Origin: Symbiobacterium thermophilum IAM 14863
GTDB lineage: Bacteria > Bacillota > Sulfobacillia > Symbiobacteriales > Symbiobacteriaceae
Direction: 5' to 3'
DNA length: 64,000 nt
NCBI RefSeq assembly: GCF_000009905.1
Contig: NC_006177.1
Location: forward strand, 62,001-126,000
The notes under the pieces are model-generated. The model was given only the letters and a program-made list of their open reading frames with translations, was not told the DNA's origin and ran no database searches. The number at the start of each line of letters is the position of its first letter. Position 1 is the stretch's first letter. Below are positions 56,569 through 64,000 of the stretch, in pieces. A program made the position numbers and the translations under genes.

Positions 56569-57593
56569 TGCCGGAGCGCCTCCTTGACGATGGCCTCGTC
56601 CTCCGGGTACTTGGCGAGGAAGCCGATGGTCACCTCCACGGACTCGGGGGTAATGCGCCCGTCGCCCACATCCACCAGGGCGCGGGCCCACTCGATGGCC
56701 TCCGCGATCGCGGGCTTCTTCTCCATGTTCAGCTGCCGCAACTGCACGACGATGCGGGCCACCCGGGCGGCGAAGTCCGCCGGCACCCCCACCGACCGCT
56801 GGATGATCCGGGCGAGGGTCGCCTCGGACGGGAACTGCAGATCCAGCCAGACCGTGCGGCGCATGAACGCGGTGTCGAGCCGCTTGTACTCGTTGGAGGT
56901 GAGGAAGATGTAGAGGGGCGCCCGGGCCTTCAGCACCCGGGACTGGCCGGGATGGTCCAGATTGTGGACCACCAGCTCCTGCTTGTCGAGGTAGCGCAGG
57001 AAGAAGTTGGTCGTGTGCTCGTTGAGCTTGTCGACCTCGTCCACCCGCACCACGGTGGGTCGCTCCGCCAGCACGCTCTCCAGCAGCGGGGTGCGGTTCA
57101 GGTACTCCAGCGTGTACAGGTTGGGCGGCTCACCGCTGCCGCTGCGCTGGTAAGCCTGGGCGTCGACGATCTGCTTGAAGCCGTTCCACGAGATGCCGAT
57201 CTCCTCGGCCTCCAGGTGGCTGTGGCATTCCATGTCGACCAGGGGGTAGCCGAAGGCGCGGGCGAAGGCCTCGGCCAGCTGCGACTTGCCGATGCCCGGC
57301 TCCCCCCGCAGCCCCACCGGCTTGCCCTGCCGCAGGTAGGACCAGAGCTTCTTGGCGCTCAGGGAATCCAGGAAGTAGCCTTCGTTCTGCAGCGCCTGCT
57401 GCAACTCGGCCGCCGTGTACGGAAACACGCGGCTCGCCTCCTCTCCCAGCCGCTGCTTCGCCGCGGCCAGCGCTTCCAGGTTGGCCGCCTCGCGCTGCCA
57501 CAGCCTCCACCAGACGGGGCCCCAGCGCGTCACGGCCACTGCGGCAGCCAGCCCGGCCACCGCGGCGGAGCCGACCGTTACGGGATGCACCAC
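56538..57593 (-). CDS. MoxR-type AAA+ ATPase
   Basis: About 351 residues from GTG 57593 (start uncertain). An N-terminal hydrophobic segment (VTVGSAAVAGLAAAVAV) suggests membrane anchoring, unusual for MoxR. The AAA+ core has Walker A GEPGIGKSQ, Walker B VVRVDEVDKLN, sensor IFLTSNE and FMRRTVWLDL. It is the partner of the VWA protein that overlaps it. Confidence 0.85.
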   Translation of the reverse strand: MVHPVTVGSAAVAGLAAAVAVTRWGPVWWRLWQREAANLEALAAAKQRLGEEASRVFPYTAAELQQALQNEGYFLDSLSAKKLWSYLRQGKPVGLRGEPGIGKSQLAEAFARAFGYPLVDMECHSHLEAEEIGISWNGFKQIVDAQAYQRSGSGEPPNLYTLEYLNRTPLLESVLAERPTVVRVDEVDKLNEHTTNFFLRYLDKQELVVHNLDHPGQSRVLKARAPLYIFLTSNEYKRLDTAFMRRTVWLDLQFPSEATLARIIQRSVGVPADFAARVARIVVQLRQLNMEKKPAIAEAIEWARALVDVGDGRITPESVEVTIGFLAKYPEDEAIVKEALRQWYDGFGRSA

Positions 57594-57784
57594 CGGCGAC
57601 CACCACCCTGATGACTGACCGTTACAAAGTTGTGGCAAAAACGGCGAAGGGGCACGATCGGCCCACAGCAAGGAGATATTTGGAGCGATAATTCGGGGGA
57701 ATCTCTCGGATTCCTGCTAAGCATACGAAGCGAGATTATTTTGCTATCGGAAGGGGCAAAAATCGGCTAGGAGGTGTTGCGGCC

Positions 57785-58546
57785 ATGCGCCCACGTAATG
57801 CCCACCCGCGTCCCGTCCGCCGGGCCGGTCCGCGGCTTGCGCCGGAGCAGACGCTGACGCGGCAGCAGGTGTCGCTCCCGCTCCTCTTGTCCCTGGCTCT
57901 GGCCCTTGCCCTGGTCGCGGCGCCCCTGTGGGCCTTCCCGGGGCTGCGGCCGGCGGCGGAGCGGCCGCGGCGCGAGTCGGCTACACCCCTGCCCGGGCCC
58001 GCGCTGGAGATGCTCAACCGCGCGTGGGAGGCGGCCGGGGACCGGCTGGAGCAGGCGCTGCTCTTCCTGCAGGAGCCGGTGGAGGACCCGCAGGTGGCCG
58101 AGCGGCTCGCGGCGGGCCTGGGCTGGGGCGCAGACGCCCCGACCGGCGAGGAGCGGTCGCTGCGGCTGGTGGACGGCATCGGCGGGCCGTACGTCGAGGT
58201 CACCTGGCGGCTGCGCGGCGAGGCGGCGGCGCGTTGGGACGAGCGCTACCGCGAGCTCCGTCAGGTCCTCGCCGCCGAGGGGCTGTGGCCCCAGGTGCAG
58301 GTGGAGCTCTCCGGCCGGGCCGCGGGCGGCCAGCCGCTCGCGCTGGCGGGTGCGGCCCTGGACGCGCTGGGGGCCCGGCAACGGGAGCCCTGGAGCGACG
58401 GCCGGGCGGCCTCGGTGGCCGGTTACACGCCGCTCCTGCCGCCGGGGCCGTACGCGGTGAACGTGCAGGCGGCCGTGCGCCGGGACGGGGACGGGGACGG
58501 CAACCGGCTGTGGATCGGCTGGCCGACGGTGAGGAGCGACTACTGA
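57785..58546 (+). CDS. ywmB: YwmB-like exported protein
   Basis: 253 residues, ATG after AGGAGGTG. A basic N-terminus and one hydrophobic segment (LPLLLSLALALALVAAPLWAF) give an export signal. The rest is a mixed alpha/beta domain with YVEVTWRLRG and RWDERYRELRQVL. The similarity to B. subtilis YwmB (TATA-box-binding-protein-like fold) is modest. The place just before spoIID, after the atp region, supports it. Function unknown. The 190-base gap upstream holds no gene. Confidence 0.6.
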   Translation: MRPRNAHPRPVRRAGPRLAPEQTLTRQQVSLPLLLSLALALALVAAPLWAFPGLRPAAERPRRESATPLPGPALEMLNRAWEAAGDRLEQALLFLQEPVEDPQVAERLAAGLGWGADAPTGEERSLRLVDGIGGPYVEVTWRLRGEAAARWDERYRELRQVLAAEGLWPQVQVELSGRAAGGQPLALAGAALDALGARQREPWSDGRAASVAGYTPLLPPGPYAVNVQAAVRRDGDGDGNRLWIGWPTVRSDY

Positions 58547-58648
58547 AGGGACCTGCGGCCGACCGGTCGCCTTATGTAATACCAGGGACAGGTCCCCCAT
58601 AGAGATAGGGGTGACATCACCCCTTCGCAGGGGCATGGAGGACAAGTC

Positions 58649-59734
58649 ATGCTGCGTCTGCTGCTCGCCGCCGTGCTGATGACGGCGGCACTGACCCTGG
58701 CGCTGCCGGCGGGGATCGGCGCGGGCGTCCGGATGCCGCAGCCGCCCGACCCGCTGCCGGTCCCGGTCCTGGTCCCGTGGGCGCCGGAACCGGAGGCCCC
58801 CGTGGACGAACCCGCTGGAGCGGATTCCCTGGATGTGAAGGTGTATTTCCCTGACCGGGACGCCATCGTCGTCATGCCCCTGGGCGAGTACCTCAAAGGG
58901 GTCGTGGCCGCCGAGATGCCCGCCGATTTCGAGATGGAGGCGCTGAAGGCGCAGTTCGTCGTCGCCCGGACTTATACCGTGCGCCGCATGCCCCAGTTCG
59001 GCGGGCAGGGGGGGTGCCCTCTGAACCCGGAAGCCGATGTCTGCGCGGATTACCGCACCAGCCAGGCCTACATGAGCCGGGAGGAGCTGGAGGCCAAGTA
59101 CGGCCCCCTGGCGGCGGCCAGCTTCTGGCGCAGGCTCAGCCAGGCGCAGGCCGAGACCGAGGGCGAGGTCCTCACCTATCAGGGGGAGCTGATCGACGCG
59201 CTGTACCATGCGGTATCCGGCCGGATGACCGAGAGCTCGGGCGACTACTTCGCCACCGATCTGCCCTACCTGATGCCGGTGGACGACACCTGGGGCGCCG
59301 CTGCCCCCCGCCTGGTGGATGAGCGGCGCTTCAGCCCCGAGGCCTTCGTCCGGGCCCTGGGCCTGGGCAGCGAGGAGCCGCTGCTGGCGGTGCAGGCCGC
59401 CGCCCGGGTTGGCCAGCCGCCGGTGCAGGTGACGGCCCGCACCGCCGGCGGGAGGGTGAAGACGGTGGCGATCGGCGGCATGACCCTGACCGGCCGGCAG
59501 GTGCGGGAGCGGCTGGGCCTGCGCTCCACGGACTTCCGGGTCTACTGGCAGGACGGGGAGATCGTGGTGGAGACCTTCGGCGATGGGCACGGCGTCGGCA
59601 TGAGCCAGTACGGCGCGCAGGGCATGGCCCGCGCCGGCAAAACGTACCGGGAGATTCTCACCCACTACTATACGGGTGTCGAGCTGAGCCGATTATTCGA
59701 AATTAACGGAGAAAATTGGGTCCCTTCGGTCTGA
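58649..59734 (+). CDS. spoIID: Stage II sporulation protein D
   Basis: 361 residues, ATG after GGAGG. It has a membrane anchor/signal (LLLAAVLMTAALTLAL), a Pro-rich linker and the SpoIID domain. The catalytic Glu is in VVAAEMPADFEMEALKAQ, followed by VARTYT and later GHGVGMSQYGAQGMA. It is the lytic transglycosylase used in engulfment. The leader has an 8-bp hairpin (AGGGGTGA/TCACCCCT) about 20 bases before the gene. Confidence 0.95.
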   Translation: MLRLLLAAVLMTAALTLALPAGIGAGVRMPQPPDPLPVPVLVPWAPEPEAPVDEPAGADSLDVKVYFPDRDAIVVMPLGEYLKGVVAAEMPADFEMEALKAQFVVARTYTVRRMPQFGGQGGCPLNPEADVCADYRTSQAYMSREELEAKYGPLAAASFWRRLSQAQAETEGEVLTYQGELIDALYHAVSGRMTESSGDYFATDLPYLMPVDDTWGAAAPRLVDERRFSPEAFVRALGLGSEEPLLAVQAAARVGQPPVQVTARTAGGRVKTVAIGGMTLTGRQVRERLGLRSTDFRVYWQDGEIVVETFGDGHGVGMSQYGAQGMARAGKTYREILTHYYTGVELSRLFEINGENWVPSV

Positions 59735-59777
59735 AGCGGCGCAGAAGTGGGCAGGCTAAGTCACGAGGTGATCTGTG

Positions 59778-60515
59778 ATGAAGCCTGTGCGTGGCTGGCC
59801 TGCCCTGTGGCGGGGCGACCTGCCCCCCGAGCGCCGGATGGCCCTGGCGGCCGCCGCGGTCCTGTTCCTCCTGATCGGCGGCATGGCCTGGTATCAGATG
59901 CGGCCGGCGCCTGACGCCTGGCCGGCCCCGGACGCCGTCGGCTCCGCCGATCCCGCCGGTTTCCCTGAGGTCACAGATTCCGTGGACGCCGCGGCCGCAG
60001 GTTCCCGCTCCGGATCGGCGCTGAGGGCCGGGACGGGAGCTGCTTCCGCCGCCGGTGATCCCCGGCTGACCGCGGGCGCAGGGGAAGCCGTGGCCGACGA
60101 ACCCGCCGAGGAGGCGGTGGCCTTCTCCTGGCCCCTCAGCGGCCGGCCCCGGGTGGTGATGGCCTTCGGCGCGGTGGACGGCAGCCTGGGTGACTACCGG
60201 CTGAGCGACGGGGTAGCGCTGGAGGCGACGCCCGGGCAACCGGTGACGGCTGCGGCCGCCGGCACGGTGGCGCTGGTGGAGGAGCACCCGGTGGACGGGA
60301 TCACGGTGGTGCTGGACCACGGCGGCGGCAAGCGGAGCCGCTACGCCGGCCTGGCGGAGGCCGCGGTGACCGAGGGCCAGGCCGTGGCCTCCGGGGAGCG
60401 CCTCGGGCGGATCGGATTGCCCTCGCCCCTGCGCAGTGACCTGGGGCCGCACCTGCTGTTCGGCCTGATGGTCGATGAGGAGCCGGTGGACCCTCTGCCG
60501 TATCTGGAGGAATAG
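59778..60515 (+). CDS. spoIIQ: SpoIIQ-like protein with degenerate M23 domain
   Basis: 245 residues from ATG 59778 with GAGGTG upstream. One membrane helix (MALAAAAVLFLLIGGMAWY), a low-complexity linker, and an M23 domain (WPLSGRPRVVMAFGAV; GTVALVEEHPVDG). The zinc site is lost: Ser143 and Ala147 replace the H-x3-D pair, and HLL (His225) replaces HxH. It is probably a non-enzymatic scaffold, like the B. subtilis SpoIIQ that pairs with SpoIIIAH. The position between spoIID and spoIIID is that of spoIIQ. Confidence 0.85.
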   Translation: MKPVRGWPALWRGDLPPERRMALAAAAVLFLLIGGMAWYQMRPAPDAWPAPDAVGSADPAGFPEVTDSVDAAAAGSRSGSALRAGTGAASAAGDPRLTAGAGEAVADEPAEEAVAFSWPLSGRPRVVMAFGAVDGSLGDYRLSDGVALEATPGQPVTAAAAGTVALVEEHPVDGITVVLDHGGGKRSRYAGLAEAAVTEGQAVASGERLGRIGLPSPLRSDLGPHLLFGLMVDEEPVDPLPYLEE

Positions 60516-60600
60516 CCCGATATCCGCACGCGCCCCCCGCAGGGAACCGTGAGCGGGGGCTGGGTGCGCGCATTTCCAGCGTCCCCCAGCCCCCGGTTCG

Positions 60601-60629
60601 TCATGTTTGCCCCCTTGCGCCAATAGACT
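60601..60629 (+). promoter_or_regulatory. Candidate sigma-E promoter of spoIIID
   Basis: TCATGTT (60601-60607), 13-base spacer, CAATAGACT (60621-60629), loosely matching the sigma-E -35 and CATACAAT -10. It is 34 bases before spoIIID, which in Bacillus is sigma-E dependent. Only a weak match. Confidence 0.35.
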
Positions 60630-60662
60630 CTACCAACCATCCAGGGCGAAGGGGGCCCAACG

Positions 60663-60911
60663 GTGAAGGATCACATCTGGAAGCGCGTGCTGGAGATAGG
60701 CAACCACATCTGCCGAACCAAGGACACCGTGCGGGAAACCGCCTCCGTGTTCGGCGTCTCCAAGAGCACCGTCCACAAGGACGTGACCGAACGCCTGCCC
60801 CGCATCAACCCCGAGCTGGCCGCCAAGGTCAAGCGTGTCCTGGATCAGAACAAGGCGGAGCGCCACATTCGCGGGGGTGCGGCGACGCGTCAAAAGTACC
60901 TGGAACGCTAG
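60663..60911 (+). CDS. spoIIID: Sporulation transcription factor SpoIIID
   Basis: 82 residues, GTG start. The helix-turn-helix TVRETASVFGVSKSTVHKD and DVTERLPRINPELAAKV are near-invariant in this family. It is the mother-cell regulator acting after sigma-E. Followed by mbl as in other spore formers. Confidence 0.96.
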   Translation: MKDHIWKRVLEIGNHICRTKDTVRETASVFGVSKSTVHKDVTERLPRINPELAAKVKRVLDQNKAERHIRGGAATRQKYLER

Positions 60912-61001
60912 CAGCCGAGCAGAGGAGTTTGTCCCCTGGCGTCGAAGCTGGAAGAAAGGCAAGATGAACTTTCCAGCCTTTGAACAGGGGGCAAACAGAG
61001 C

Positions 61002-62024
61002 GTGTTTGGTTGGGCAACGGATGTGGGCGTTGATCTGGGCACGGCGACGGTGCTGGTCTACGTCAAGGGGAAGGGGGTCGTGCTGTGCGAGCCCTCCGTG
61101 GTCGCCATGCACCGCGACACCAGGCAGGTCCTGGCCATCGGTGAGGAGGCCCGCCGCATGCTGGGCCGGACGCCGGGCAACATCGTTGCGATCCGCCCCC
61201 TGCGCGAAGGGGTTATTGCCGATTATGACGTCACCGAGGCGATGCTGAAAGCGTTTCTGAGGCGGGTGTCTGGGCCCCGCCTTTTGGCGCGCCCGCGGAT
61301 GGTGATCTGCATTCCCGCAAACGTGACGACCGTGGAGAAGCGGGCGGTGATGGAGGCGGCCATTGAGGCCGGCGCACGGACGGTGACCATGGTGGAGGAG
61401 CCGCTGGCGGCAGCCCTGGGCGCCGGCCTGGACATCACCCAGCCCGCCGGCCACATGGTGATCGACATCGGCGGCGGCACCACCGACGTGGCCGTGCTGT
61501 CGCTGGGCGGCGTGGTGCTGTCGGAGTCGATCCGCATCGGCGGCGACAAGTTCGACGAGGCCATCGTCCGGTACATGAAGATGAAGTACAACCTGCTCAT
61601 CGGCGAGCGGACGGCGGAGGAGGTCAAGATCACGGTCGGCAGCGCCGGCTGCGACAGCCGCAACGAGTCCATAGAGGTGCGGGGCCGCGACCTGATGTCG
61701 GGGCTGCCCAAGACCGTGACGATCACCTCGGCGGAGGTGCGCGAGGCCGTGAGCGAGCTGGTGACCTCCCTGTGCGACACCATCAAGGCGGTGCTGGAGG
61801 CCACCCCGCCCGAGCTCTCCGCCGACATCCAGGAGCGGGGAATCGTCATGACCGGCGGCGGGGCGATGTTGCACGGCCTGGATCAGGTCATCGCCCAGGA
61901 GACGGGTGTACCGGCGTACCTGGCCGACGACCCCGTCTCGTGCGTGGCCAGGGGCACGGGGCGGGTGCTGGAGGAGTTCGAGGTCGAGGACAACCACCTG
62001 GTGGTGCTCCGGAAGCTCATGTAG
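61002..62024 (+). CDS. mbl: MreB-like actin homolog Mbl
   Basis: 340 residues, GTG start. Actin-fold motifs are VGVDLGTATVLVY (phosphate 1), IDIGGGTTDVAVL (phosphate 2) and MTGGGAMLHGL (adenosine). An amphipathic N-terminal FGW and the position after spoIIID identify it as Mbl. It forms membrane-bound filaments guiding lateral wall synthesis. Confidence 0.94.
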   Translation: MFGWATDVGVDLGTATVLVYVKGKGVVLCEPSVVAMHRDTRQVLAIGEEARRMLGRTPGNIVAIRPLREGVIADYDVTEAMLKAFLRRVSGPRLLARPRMVICIPANVTTVEKRAVMEAAIEAGARTVTMVEEPLAAALGAGLDITQPAGHMVIDIGGGTTDVAVLSLGGVVLSESIRIGGDKFDEAIVRYMKMKYNLLIGERTAEEVKITVGSAGCDSRNESIEVRGRDLMSGLPKTVTITSAEVREAVSELVTSLCDTIKAVLEATPPELSADIQERGIVMTGGGAMLHGLDQVIAQETGVPAYLADDPVSCVARGTGRVLEEFEVEDNHLVVLRKLM

Positions 62025-62040
62025 GGTCCGAAGCGAACAG

Positions 62041-62065
62041 GGGCCGCGGCGAAGTGCCGCGGCCC
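62041..62065 (+). terminator. Terminator of mbl
   Basis: GGGCCGCGGC (62041-62050) and GCCGCGGCCC (62056-62065) form a 10-bp stem with a 5-base loop, followed by a TTAG then TGTTT stretch. Confidence 0.8.
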
Positions 62066-62130
62066 TTAGATGTTTCTGTGCAAGGATTCTCGCATCTCGA
62101 TACCGAACAGATCCGGCGGAGGTAGGCGGG

Positions 62131-62355
62131 ATGGCGACTTACACCCTGAACGTGTACGGCGAGATGTGCCCGGCCCCCCTCCTGAAGGCCGAGGCGAAGC
62201 TGCGCAGCATGCAGCCGGGGGACCTGCTGATCATGGAGTCGGATCACTCGTGCACGGTCCGGCTGCTCAGAGAGCACCTGCGCAAGCTGCCCTGCCGCTT
62301 CCGGGTGGAGGAGGTGGCCGACGGCATCTGGCAGTTCCGCATCGAGCGGCTGTGA
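62131..62355 (+). CDS. TusA-family sulfur-carrier-like protein
   Basis: 74 residues from ATG 62131 with GGAGGTAGG upstream. The CPAPLLK motif (CPxP) carries the sulfur-binding Cys near the N-terminus (MCPAPL), and a second Cys occurs at HSCTV. It is the size of TusA/YeeD, without the DsrE domain of YedF. Together with the YeeE-type permease it suggests thiosulfate uptake or sulfur relay. It converges with lysR, ending four bases from that gene's stop. Confidence 0.85.
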   Translation: MATYTLNVYGEMCPAPLLKAEAKLRSMQPGDLLIMESDHSCTVRLLREHLRKLPCRFRVEEVADGIWQFRIERL

Positions 62356-62359
62356 CCGC

Positions 62360-63271
62360 TCAGCAGAAGCCGCGCTCGGCGGGGGAGCGCAGCGTGCGCA
62401 GGAGCGCCCTCTCCATGGCGCCCTTCATGCCCTGTTTCGGCACGATCAGCGTCCAGCGGCTGGTGAAGGCGATGTCCGTCAGCGGCGCGATGCGCAGGTG
62501 GCCCATACGGGCCTCCGCCCGCACGCACCAGCGGCTGACCAGGGCGACGCCGTGGCCCGAGGCGACGGAGGTCTTGATGGCATCCACGCCGGTCAGCTCC
62601 AGGGCGATGTTGAGGTCGCGCAGGTCGCGGCCGGCGGCCTGCCAGCCCTCCTCGACGGCCATCCGGGTGCCGGAGCCCGGCTCCCGGATGATCAGCGGCA
62701 GACGGGTGAGGTCGTCGGCGGTGTAAGCCTCCTTCCCGGCGAGCGGCCCGGTGGGAGGCGTGATGAGCACCAGCTCCTCCTCGCTGATGACGCTCACCTG
62801 CCAGTCATCGGGCAGAGCGGTGACGAGGGGACCCTCGACCAGGGCCAGGTCCACCAGTCCGTCCTCCAGCCGCTGGATGACATCGCACCGCTTGCCGATC
62901 TGCAGTTGGATGCGGGCGTCGGGGTACTTCTGCTGGAACAGATAGACCGTGCAGGGAAGGGCGTAGCCTCCGATGGCCGAGGTGGCGCCGATCACGACCT
63001 GCTTCGGCTCGGCGGCCCGCAGGCTGGCCATCTCCGCCTGCAGGGACCGCTCCAGTTGCAGGATGCGCTGTGCATAGCGTACCAGGGTCTCCCCGGCGGG
63101 GGTGAGCTCGACCCCACGGTTGGTCCGGCGGAACAGCTGCAGCCCGTACTGCTCCTCCAGGGCGCGCAGCCGCTGGCTGACGGCCGGCTGGGAGAGGTGC
63201 AGCTCGGCCGCCGCCCGCGACATCGAGCCATGCTTGGCAACGGCACAGAAAATATCCAGCTCGTTGGTCAT
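62360..63271 (-). CDS. LysR-family transcriptional regulator
   Basis: 303 residues. An N-terminal helix-turn-helix (GSMSRAAAELHLSQPAVSQRLRAL region) and an LysR effector domain (VVIGATSAIGGYALP; LALVEGPLV) are complete. It starts 38 bases from the divergent YeeE-type gene, the usual LysR arrangement with its target. It likely senses a sulfur or selenium compound, an inference from neighbours. Confidence 0.9.
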   Translation of the reverse strand: MTNELDIFCAVAKHGSMSRAAAELHLSQPAVSQRLRALEEQYGLQLFRRTNRGVELTPAGETLVRYAQRILQLERSLQAEMASLRAAEPKQVVIGATSAIGGYALPCTVYLFQQKYPDARIQLQIGKRCDVIQRLEDGLVDLALVEGPLVTALPDDWQVSVISEEELVLITPPTGPLAGKEAYTADDLTRLPLIIREPGSGTRMAVEEGWQAAGRDLRDLNIALELTGVDAIKTSVASGHGVALVSRWCVRAEARMGHLRIAPLTDIAFTSRWTLIVPKQGMKGAMERALLRTLRSPAERGFC

Positions 63272-63309
63272 GGAGTATCCCCTCCTACGGGCCTGCGGGA
63301 GGTTGCCGA

Positions 63310-64000
63310 ATGACGACGCAGCATATCCTCGGCTGGCTGCTCATCGCCGGGGTCCTGTCCGGCTTCGTGTTTCAGCGCTCGCGGCTCTGCTTCGTGAGCG
63401 CGCTGCGGGACTTGTTCCTCTTCCGGGCGCTGCGCATGACGCGGGCCATGTTGCTGCTCTTCCTGCTGACGGTGACCGGCGGAGCCACCCTCCAGGCGGT
63501 ACGCGGGGTCTTGGTGGAGGGCTTTCCCGGGCCGACGCCCGCCGGCGCCCTGGCGGGCGGGGCGATCTTCGCCGTGGGGATGGTCCTGGCGGGGAGCTGC
63601 ATCGCGGGTGCCTTCTGGCGGCTCGGTGAGGGGCAGTTGTCGCAGCTCGCCGTCCTGGCGGGGGTGCTGGCGGGCACCTGGCTGTACGTGAACCTGCCGT
63701 TTCTGACGACCGTGACGGTCCAGGAGACCTTCAACGCCTGGATCGCCGTGGGCCTGCTGCTCCTCGGGCTGATGGCCGTGGCGGCCTGGGAACGGCGCCA
63801 GCCCCGCGTCGGAGAGGAGCTCCCCGGTGCGCGCCGGCTCAGCTGGGTACGGGCGCCGTGGGCGCCGGAGCTGGGGGCGGTGGTTATGGCCGTGCTTCTG
63901 GTGACCTTCATGGCCCTCACCGGAACGGGCTGGGGGGTGAGCCGGGCTTTCCTGCTCACCGACCTTTCCGCCGCGGCCTACGCCGGGGGCCTTCTGATCG
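63310..64000 (+). CDS. YeeE/YedE-family permease, cut by window end
   Basis: ATG 63310 follows GGGAGGTTG; 230 codons are visible and the frame is open at 64000. Hydrophobic helices alternate with short loops, including the conserved Cys of RSRLCFVSALRD and AGSCIAGAFWRLGEGQ, typical of YeeE/YedE transporters. Such proteins take up thiosulfate (TsuA with a TusA-like partner) or are linked to selenium. The nearby CPxP protein favours the first. The C-terminal half lies outside. Confidence 0.85.
   Translation, partial: MTTQHILGWLLIAGVLSGFVFQRSRLCFVSALRDLFLFRALRMTRAMLLLFLLTVTGGATLQAVRGVLVEGFPGPTPAGALAGGAIFAVGMVLAGSCIAGAFWRLGEGQLSQLAVLAGVLAGTWLYVNLPFLTTVTVQETFNAWIAVGLLLLGLMAVAAWERRQPRVGEELPGARRLSWVRAPWAPELGAVVMAVLLVTFMALTGTGWGVSRAFLLTDLSAAAYAGGLLI

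Noticed and set aside
58560-58648. A sigma-E promoter for spoIID (CATAGAGA near 58597)
   Set aside because: No acceptable -35 at the right spacing; left out.

Overview
The window is a high-G+C, spore-forming Firmicute chromosome. Sporulation genes (spoIID, a spoIIQ-like gene, spoIIID), the order prfA-prmC-ywlC-ywlE-rpiB-ywlG-upp leading into an atp operon, very high G+C and frequent GTG starts all point this way. The gene set and order strongly recall Symbiobacterium; that name is inferred from memory of the genus, not from a search.

Layout. 1-7.5 kb is a nest of mobile DNA. It holds an istB remnant cut by a truncated IS21-type element, an ISL3-like fragment, and then a roughly 3.5-kb transposon (1331-7529). 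That transposon encodes a zinc-ribbon protein, a Mu/TnsB-type DDE transposase, a TnsC/TniB-type ATPase and a small protein. Its transposase gene is split by a second, full-length IS21 copy with a clean 6-bp target duplication. 7.9-15.9 kb carries two tandem giant S-layer-homology (SLH) surface proteins on the minus strand, with a 94-bp MITE-like element between them. 16.1-22.8 kb is an envelope/protease block on the plus strand: an unknown protein, a CtpA-type S41 protease, an SLH protein and a large subtilase. 22.8-27.5 kb holds a lysine-fermentation-type pair (3-aminobutyryl-CoA ammonia-lyase-like and 3-keto-5-aminohexanoate-cleavage-like), a zinc-ribbon protein, fsa, glpX and an M23 peptidase, followed by a tight cluster of four DnaA-box-like 9-mers.

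27.7-32.5 kb carries two tandem penicillin-acylase-family proteins on the minus strand; the upstream one has lost the catalytic serine position. 32.6-42.3 kb is housekeeping: rpmE, a YqhQ-like protein, prfA, prmC, threonylcarbamoyl-AMP synthase, a low-molecular-weight phosphatase, rpiB, ywlG, upp, dCMP deaminase, a TagO/WecA-type transferase and UDP-GlcNAc 2-epimerase. 42.4-49.6 kb is a complete F1Fo ATP synthase operon (atpZ, atpI, atpB-E-F-H-A-G-D-C) with a recognisable promoter and terminator. 49.7-57.6 kb, on the minus strand, is a lactate-utilisation operon (lutP-A-B-C with a GntR regulator and candidate operator), preceded by overlapping MoxR ATPase and VWA genes. 57.8-62.0 kb returns to the conserved Firmicute order ywmB-spoIID-spoIIQ-spoIIID-mbl. 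62.1-64 kb is a TusA-like protein, a LysR regulator and a YeeE/YedE permease cut by the window end, probably a sulfur (or selenium) uptake module.

No rRNA, tRNA or CRISPR array was recognised. Gaps over 300 bases are covered explicitly. Starts were re-chosen from Shine-Dalgarno position where the longest reading frame was implausible.
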